Below are positions 60,223 through 64,000 of a DNA stretch of 64,000 nt, piece after piece; position 1 is the stretch's first letter; the number at the start of each line of letters is the position of its first letter. The position numbers were made by a program, and so were the translations under genes. Under the pieces are notes generated by a model. It saw only the letters and a list, made by a program, of their open reading frames with translations. It made no database searches and had not been told where the DNA came from. The DNA comes from Phycisphaerales bacterium (GTDB lineage: Bacteria; Planctomycetota; Phycisphaerae; Phycisphaerales; UBA1924): the NCBI GenBank assembly GCA_023382935.1, contig JAHDXL010000005.1:365503-429502 (forward strand), in the 5' to 3' direction.

Positions 60223-61785
60223 ATGCGGAGTACCACTTCAGTCGTCGCCGGGCTCTTGATGGCGCTGTGCATACCCATTGCGAGGGGCCAAGCCCGTGTG
60301 CAGGCGGAGGCGAGCGTGCATTCGCCGCCCGCGTTGAGGCACGTCGAAGCCCTTGGATGGATGGGCCAGGGTCAACTCATCGCTTCGGTGGGCACGGGGC
60401 CCTGGAGCCCGACGAGCGCCCTGTACGCGATCGACCCGGGCAGCACCGGAACACTGGACCCGATGTTGGCGATGGTGCATCTGCCTGACGCGGTGACGCT
60501 TCCGACGCGCGTGATCGGCTTGTCGCAAGGCCCCTGGGCCGGGCAGATGCTCGTCGCCGACCAGCCGACGGGTGCGTTCTATCGCGTGCAGGCTGAGTCG
60601 ATCAATGGCGTCTGGCAGGGATGTGTCTTCCCGACGTCGATCACGGGCGGCGGCTCTTTGGCGGACGTCGCGGCAGGCGCGGGCGGTGGCATCCTGATCG
60701 TCTCGCGTCCCGGTGGAGACAGCGCCGCCCGGGTGCGAGCGCTCGATCTTCCGCCCTCATTTGCGGGCGCGATCGAGCGTATGGAGGCCATTCCCGGCGG
60801 TTTCCGGCTGACCTTCCATGAGCCCATGTCCCGTCGCTCGATGGAGAGCAGGGAGGCGTTCGCCGTCGAGCAGTGGTATGTCGTGCCCACGCCCGCCGGG
60901 GGTGTGGCCAGGTGCGAAGCGCAGCCGCTCCAAGTGGCCGAGGCCCGAGCCACCAGTGACAGGACGGTCGAACTCATGCTTGCGGGCCTGGCCCCCGGGC
61001 GCATTGTACACATACGCGCCAACGTACAGATTGATCGCGCGGGCTCGCCCGCTCCGGCCGCCTGCGAGGTCTGGTACACGCTCCGCGAAATGCCGACTTC
61101 GCCCGAGCATCCCGCGCCCGACCTGCGTGTGCTCGTGTTCAGCAAGACGGCCGGCTTCCGGCACTCGTCGATACCCGACGGTATCCAGTCCATCCGGGCG
61201 CTCGGTCGGCAGTATGGCTTCGATGTGCATACAACCGAAGACGCCGCGTACTTCAATGACGCGTTGCTTCCCTGCTATGCCGCGGTGATCTTCCTGAGCA
61301 CCACCGGCGACGTGCTCGACGCCGATCAGCAGGCCGCGTTCGAGCGCTACATCCGTGCGGGCGGCGGGTACGTCGGCGTCCACGCCGCCAGCGACACGGA
61401 GTACGAATGGCCGTGGTACGGCAAACTGGTGGGGGCCTACTTCCTCGGGCATCCCGCCATCCAGGATGCGACGATTCGCGTGCTGGATCGCGAGCACATC
61501 GCCACCAACATGCTCCCTGCCGACTGGCCCCGGCGCGACGAGTGGTACAACTTCCGCTCCAAACCCGGACACGTCCATGTGCTGGCCAACCTTGACGAAA
61601 CGACCTACTCCGGCGGAACCATGAACAACGACCACCCGATCGCGTGGTGTCACGAGTTTGACGGCGGGCGGGCCTTCTACACCGCGGGAGGACACACCGA
61701 GGAGTCCTTCGCTGAAGATCTGTTCCTGCGACATCTGGCCGGCGGCATTTATTGGGCTTCCGGGCGGACGCACCTGCCGGAATAG
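60223..61785 (+). CDS. ThuA domain exported protein
   Basis: The 520-residue protein has a signal peptide (MRSTTSVVAGLLMALCIPIARG), a beta-rich N-terminal part that looks like a beta-propeller-like domain (residues about 40-300), and a C-terminal ThuA-like domain (about 305-515) with VLVFSKTAGFRHSSIPDGI, GGGYVGVHAASDTEYEWPWY and GRAFYTAGGHTEESF. ThuA-like domains are a class I glutamine amidotransferase-like fold found in planctomycete sugar-related proteins; the exact reaction is not firmly known. It is divergent from the HtrA gene, with 77 bases between the starts. Confidence 0.87.
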   Translation: MRSTTSVVAGLLMALCIPIARGQARVQAEASVHSPPALRHVEALGWMGQGQLIASVGTGPWSPTSALYAIDPGSTGTLDPMLAMVHLPDAVTLPTRVIGLSQGPWAGQMLVADQPTGAFYRVQAESINGVWQGCVFPTSITGGGSLADVAAGAGGGILIVSRPGGDSAARVRALDLPPSFAGAIERMEAIPGGFRLTFHEPMSRRSMESREAFAVEQWYVVPTPAGGVARCEAQPLQVAEARATSDRTVELMLAGLAPGRIVHIRANVQIDRAGSPAPAACEVWYTLREMPTSPEHPAPDLRVLVFSKTAGFRHSSIPDGIQSIRALGRQYGFDVHTTEDAAYFNDALLPCYAAVIFLSTTGDVLDADQQAAFERYIRAGGGYVGVHAASDTEYEWPWYGKLVGAYFLGHPAIQDATIRVLDREHIATNMLPADWPRRDEWYNFRSKPGHVHVLANLDETTYSGGTMNNDHPIAWCHEFDGGRAFYTAGGHTEESFAEDLFLRHLAGGIYWASGRTHLPE

Positions 61786-61879
61786 GGTGCTCCGTTGGCG
61801 TTTCGAGTTTTCTGCAATCGGTGATTTTCCCGCCGCTGGCTCCACTAGGTGACGTTGAAGAGGTGAAAGGAGCCTCTTC

Positions 61880-63091
61880 ATGCGTCCAAACCGACTCGTT
61901 CTCGCTGCGGCCGCCGGGTTGGCGACCTGTCTGGTCCCTGCCCCAATCGCATTGGCGCAGAATCAACAGCCCGTTCCTGCCCTCAACCAGACCCCCGCCA
62001 GCGAGCCGGAACTGGTCAACATTGACTTTGCCGGGGGCACGCTGGGAGAGTTTGTCAAGGCCATGCGCCAGGCCGCGGCCCCCGCCCAAGTCAACGTCAT
62101 CCTGCGCGGCGGAGCCGAGGCTATTGGGGTGCCGGCCGTCAGCCTTCGCAACGTCACGATCTCGTCGGCGCTGGATGCGATCTGCCCGAGTGATCAGGCG
62201 AGTATCAACTCGGTTCAGAAGTCGGGTGCGCCGATTCATGTGATCGAAGGCCGACGCCGACTTCCCCCTTCGCCCGATGTCGGCGGCGAATTTGTTCGAC
62301 CATATCAGGGTGTCTACACCGACGCCGCGGCCTCGGTCCCTTCGATCCTCCGCATCTACTCGGTCCGGGACATCCTCTCCGGCGACATTCAACTCTCAGC
62401 CATCATGGACGCGGCGAAGACCGCGCTTGGCGTGCAACGTGAGCAGCCCCAGCCCGAACTGCTGTTCCACGAAGACAGCGGGGTACTGATCGTCCGCGGC
62501 ACTGACGCCCAGCATGGCATTGTCAGTGAACTGCTCAAGACGCTCGAGCGCGACGCCGAGCGGGCCCGTGTCACGGCCGAGCATGAAGCCAGCGTGTCGT
62601 TTGCGACCCAGGAGCGATTGCGGGCCATGCAGGCCGAGATCGAGCAGAATCAACTGGAAGTCGAACGCAAGCGTGCTCAACTTGCCCATCTCCAGGAGGC
62701 CTCGCAGCAAGGACTGGCCAGCAATGATGAACTCCTTCAGGCGACCTTCGAACTCAGGCAGACGGAGTCGCGCTCCCGGCACTTGCAGGCCGAACTTGAG
62801 GCGATGCGCAAGCAGTCCGAGGCATCGACGAACTGGCGCACGGGAGTGGACTCCTCCGACGCCGCGCCGCCCGTCGAGGGATCGAGCCGATTCACGGCCA
62901 GGCACCCCAAGCAGGTGCGGGAACTGGTGGAGGCTCTCGTGGCCGTCACCAGCGTCAATCCACAGTCACGAATTCTCGGGTTCGAAATGCAGGATGGCCG
63001 CATCGTGGTGCGGTATGCTGGAAGCAAGAAAGGAGTTGAGCATCTCGCACACGTCTGCAAACTCATTGAGTTGCTCGATCAGGGCGATTGA
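61880..63091 (+). CDS. Exported STN-domain/coiled-coil protein
   Basis: AAAGGAG precedes ATG 61880. The 403-residue protein has a signal peptide (VLAAAAGLATCLVPAPIALA). An STN-like domain near residues 50-110 (NIDFAGGTLGEFVKAM and VSLRNVTISSALDAI) is like the N-terminal domain of secretins and FecA-type receptors. A second module near 150-225 follows, then a long coiled coil (about 230-315, KTLERDAERARVTAEH to LQAELEAMRKQSEA). A short folded C-terminal domain ends it. The next gene, 16 bases away, is an ECF sigma factor, so a signalling role is likely. Partner and signal are unknown. Confidence 0.75.
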   Translation: MRPNRLVLAAAAGLATCLVPAPIALAQNQQPVPALNQTPASEPELVNIDFAGGTLGEFVKAMRQAAAPAQVNVILRGGAEAIGVPAVSLRNVTISSALDAICPSDQASINSVQKSGAPIHVIEGRRRLPPSPDVGGEFVRPYQGVYTDAAASVPSILRIYSVRDILSGDIQLSAIMDAAKTALGVQREQPQPELLFHEDSGVLIVRGTDAQHGIVSELLKTLERDAERARVTAEHEASVSFATQERLRAMQAEIEQNQLEVERKRAQLAHLQEASQQGLASNDELLQATFELRQTESRSRHLQAELEAMRKQSEASTNWRTGVDSSDAAPPVEGSSRFTARHPKQVRELVEALVAVTSVNPQSRILGFEMQDGRIVVRYAGSKKGVEHLAHVCKLIELLDQGD

Positions 63092-63107
63092 CCACCTCGC
63101 CCAGACT

Positions 63108-63707
63108 GTGCCGTTTGAGCACTCCACTTCGGTCCACCCTGCCGACGAGGCCGCGCGTCTTCTGACGCGTGGCGTTGCGCAAGGACATCCACGGGCCGTC
63201 GCCGACTTCTATGAGCAGTGGTTTGATTTCGCCCTGCGTCTTGCGCATCGAGCCTCGCGGCGTGACGAGTCGTTTGCGCTCGACATTGTGCAGGACGTGA
63301 TGATCAAGGCGGCCCGATCCATGCCCGAACTTGAATCGCGCGCCGCGATCGAGCGCTGGCTGACGCGAGTGGTGTGCAACGCCGTCGTGGATCGGCTGCG
63401 ATCAGAGCGCCGGCGTCGGCGCCGGGAGGCGCAGGTCGAACAGTCTGCGCCGATCGCTTCCGATGCGGGCGCCAGCGAGTGGGTGCGTGAGCAGTTGAGG
63501 CTTCTGCACGATGACGATGCGTTGCTTGTGCGCTTGCGCTACGCCGGTGCGATGAAACTGCGAGGGGTGGGGCAGGCGATGGACCTGTCGGCCGACGCCG
63601 TCCGGGGCCGACTGCGCGGGACTCTGTCCGCCCTGCGGCGACGCGCCGAGGAAGGAGATTCCGATGCTCACGGACATGGACAAGACACCCGACCGCGAAC
63701 GCCGTGA
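63108..63707 (+). CDS. ECF RNA polymerase sigma factor
   Basis: The 199-residue GTG-start protein has region 2 (GHPRAVADFYEQWFDFALRL, FALDIVQDVMIKAARSM) with a basic helix RLRSERRRRRRE, and region 4 (DDDALLVRLRYAGAMKLRGV and DLSADAVRGRLRGTLSAL). It lies 16 bases after the STN protein gene and overlaps the next gene by 44 bases. No strong ribosome-binding site was seen for GTG 63108, so the start is moderately certain. A longer N-terminal frame overlaps the upstream gene and lacks sigma-like sequence. Confidence 0.82.
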   Translation: MPFEHSTSVHPADEAARLLTRGVAQGHPRAVADFYEQWFDFALRLAHRASRRDESFALDIVQDVMIKAARSMPELESRAAIERWLTRVVCNAVVDRLRSERRRRRREAQVEQSAPIASDAGASEWVREQLRLLHDDDALLVRLRYAGAMKLRGVGQAMDLSADAVRGRLRGTLSALRRRAEEGDSDAHGHGQDTRPRTP

Positions 63708-64000
63708 GGAGATCCTGGGCGCAATGCTCCGGGCCGCTGCGGCGCGACGTCGCCAGCGGGCGCTCTGCCGGGGTGCGATGTGGTGCGTTCCGCTGGCCGT
63801 CGCGGGAGGGGTGCTCATTCTTACCAGCCCAGGACGCGGCATGCCGCAGCGAAGCCCTTCGGCGCAGGGAGGCGAGGCGCCGCCCCTGCCCCAGCCGGGC
63901 CCGTCGACGGCCTTCGCCGCGGGCGGAAGTTCCAGCGTCATGGACCTGGCTCACGCCATTGTCGATCGCCGCATTTCAGACGACGAACTGGCCAGTCTGC
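63664..64000 (+). CDS. Single-pass membrane protein, possible sigma regulator (cut by window end)
   Basis: The ATG at 63664 has AAGGAG eight bases upstream and a frame open to the window edge (112 codons). It starts with a charged helix (MDKTPDRERREEILGAMLRA), then basic residues and one membrane segment (AMWCVPLAVAGGVLILTSPG) near residues 39-58, followed by a Pro/Gly-rich linker. A cytoplasmic head and membrane anchor overlapping an ECF sigma gene by 44 bases is the usual plan of an anti-sigma factor. No zinc-binding HxxxCxxC motif is visible, so this is an inference. Confidence 0.65.
   Translation, partial: MLTDMDKTPDRERREEILGAMLRAAAARRRQRALCRGAMWCVPLAVAGGVLILTSPGRGMPQRSPSAQGGEAPPLPQPGPSTAFAAGGSSSVMDLAHAIVDRRISDDELASL

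Overview
The window is high-GC, gene-dense bacterial chromosome. Its signatures point to a planctomycete, most likely class Phycisphaerae. These are two exported proteins ending in duplicated dockerin-like repeats and the tail GCP, a PEP-CTERM-like protein, a pseudopilin of the planctomycete type (prepilin leader plus a C-terminal His...Asp-Gly motif), tandem DUF1080 domains, a ThuA protein, an ECF sigma factor overlapping a Ser/Thr kinase with a C-terminal repeat region, and frequent GTG/TTG starts. This placement is inferred from protein features, not from a marker gene tree. There are no rRNA genes, CRISPR arrays, transposases or phage genes. One tRNA, tRNA-Arg(CCG), is present.

Layout. 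1-4 kb: the 3' end of a large surface-type protein gene, followed by a tight operon in which two paralogous membrane-anchored proteins flank a zinc-ribbon membrane protein. 4-7.3 kb: a 579-bp spacer carrying ten degenerate 21-bp tandem repeats, then lpxK and hldE (lipid A and heptose steps of lipopolysaccharide). 7.3-9.6 kb: an ASCH protein and a dockerin-tagged protein without a visible signal peptide. 9.9-12.8 kb: three-gene pyridine nucleotide transhydrogenase. 12.9-16.2 kb: a parvulin-type lipoprotein, a zinc-ribbon protein and a pseudopilin. 16.2-18.4 kb: serA-serC. 18.4-24 kb: DUF1080, PhzF, aspS and an exported SRPBCC protein. 24.2-29.3 kb: orphan pdhA, an S41 protease and an MFS transporter, then the tRNA. 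29.5-36 kb: nth and several small conserved proteins, yraN, a second parvulin-like lipoprotein and a DUF1844 protein. 36-41.6 kb: sdhCAB-nadC-birA, closely packed. 41.6-45.6 kb: nadK, dxs and a prenyl diphosphate synthase on the minus strand. 45.7-50.4 kb: an ExbB/TolQ-like protein, ptsN, rsmB and a two-component system with an XRE-type output domain. 50.5-57 kb: a dockerin-tagged HExxH metalloprotease and the ECF sigma/kinase pair. 57-60.2 kb: an HtrA protease with four PDZ-like regions beside a protease-fold protein that lacks the catalytic residues. 60.2-64 kb: a ThuA protein, then a module of an STN/coiled-coil exported protein, a second ECF sigma factor and a membrane protein cut by the window end.

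How the genes work together. Much of the content is housekeeping: respiration through Sdh and transhydrogenase, NAD(P) supply through NadC and NadK, isoprenoid precursors through Dxs, serine synthesis, tRNA charging and DNA repair. The less ordinary parts are envelope biology (lipopolysaccharide genes, export-dependent foldases and proteases, dockerin-tagged surface proteins) and three separate signalling modules. The features that best deserve a second look are the 21-bp repeat array before lpxK, the STN/sigma/membrane-protein module at the right edge, the HtrA and inactive-protease pair, the REC-XRE response regulator, and the Glu-to-Gln change at the catalytic acid position of SerA.
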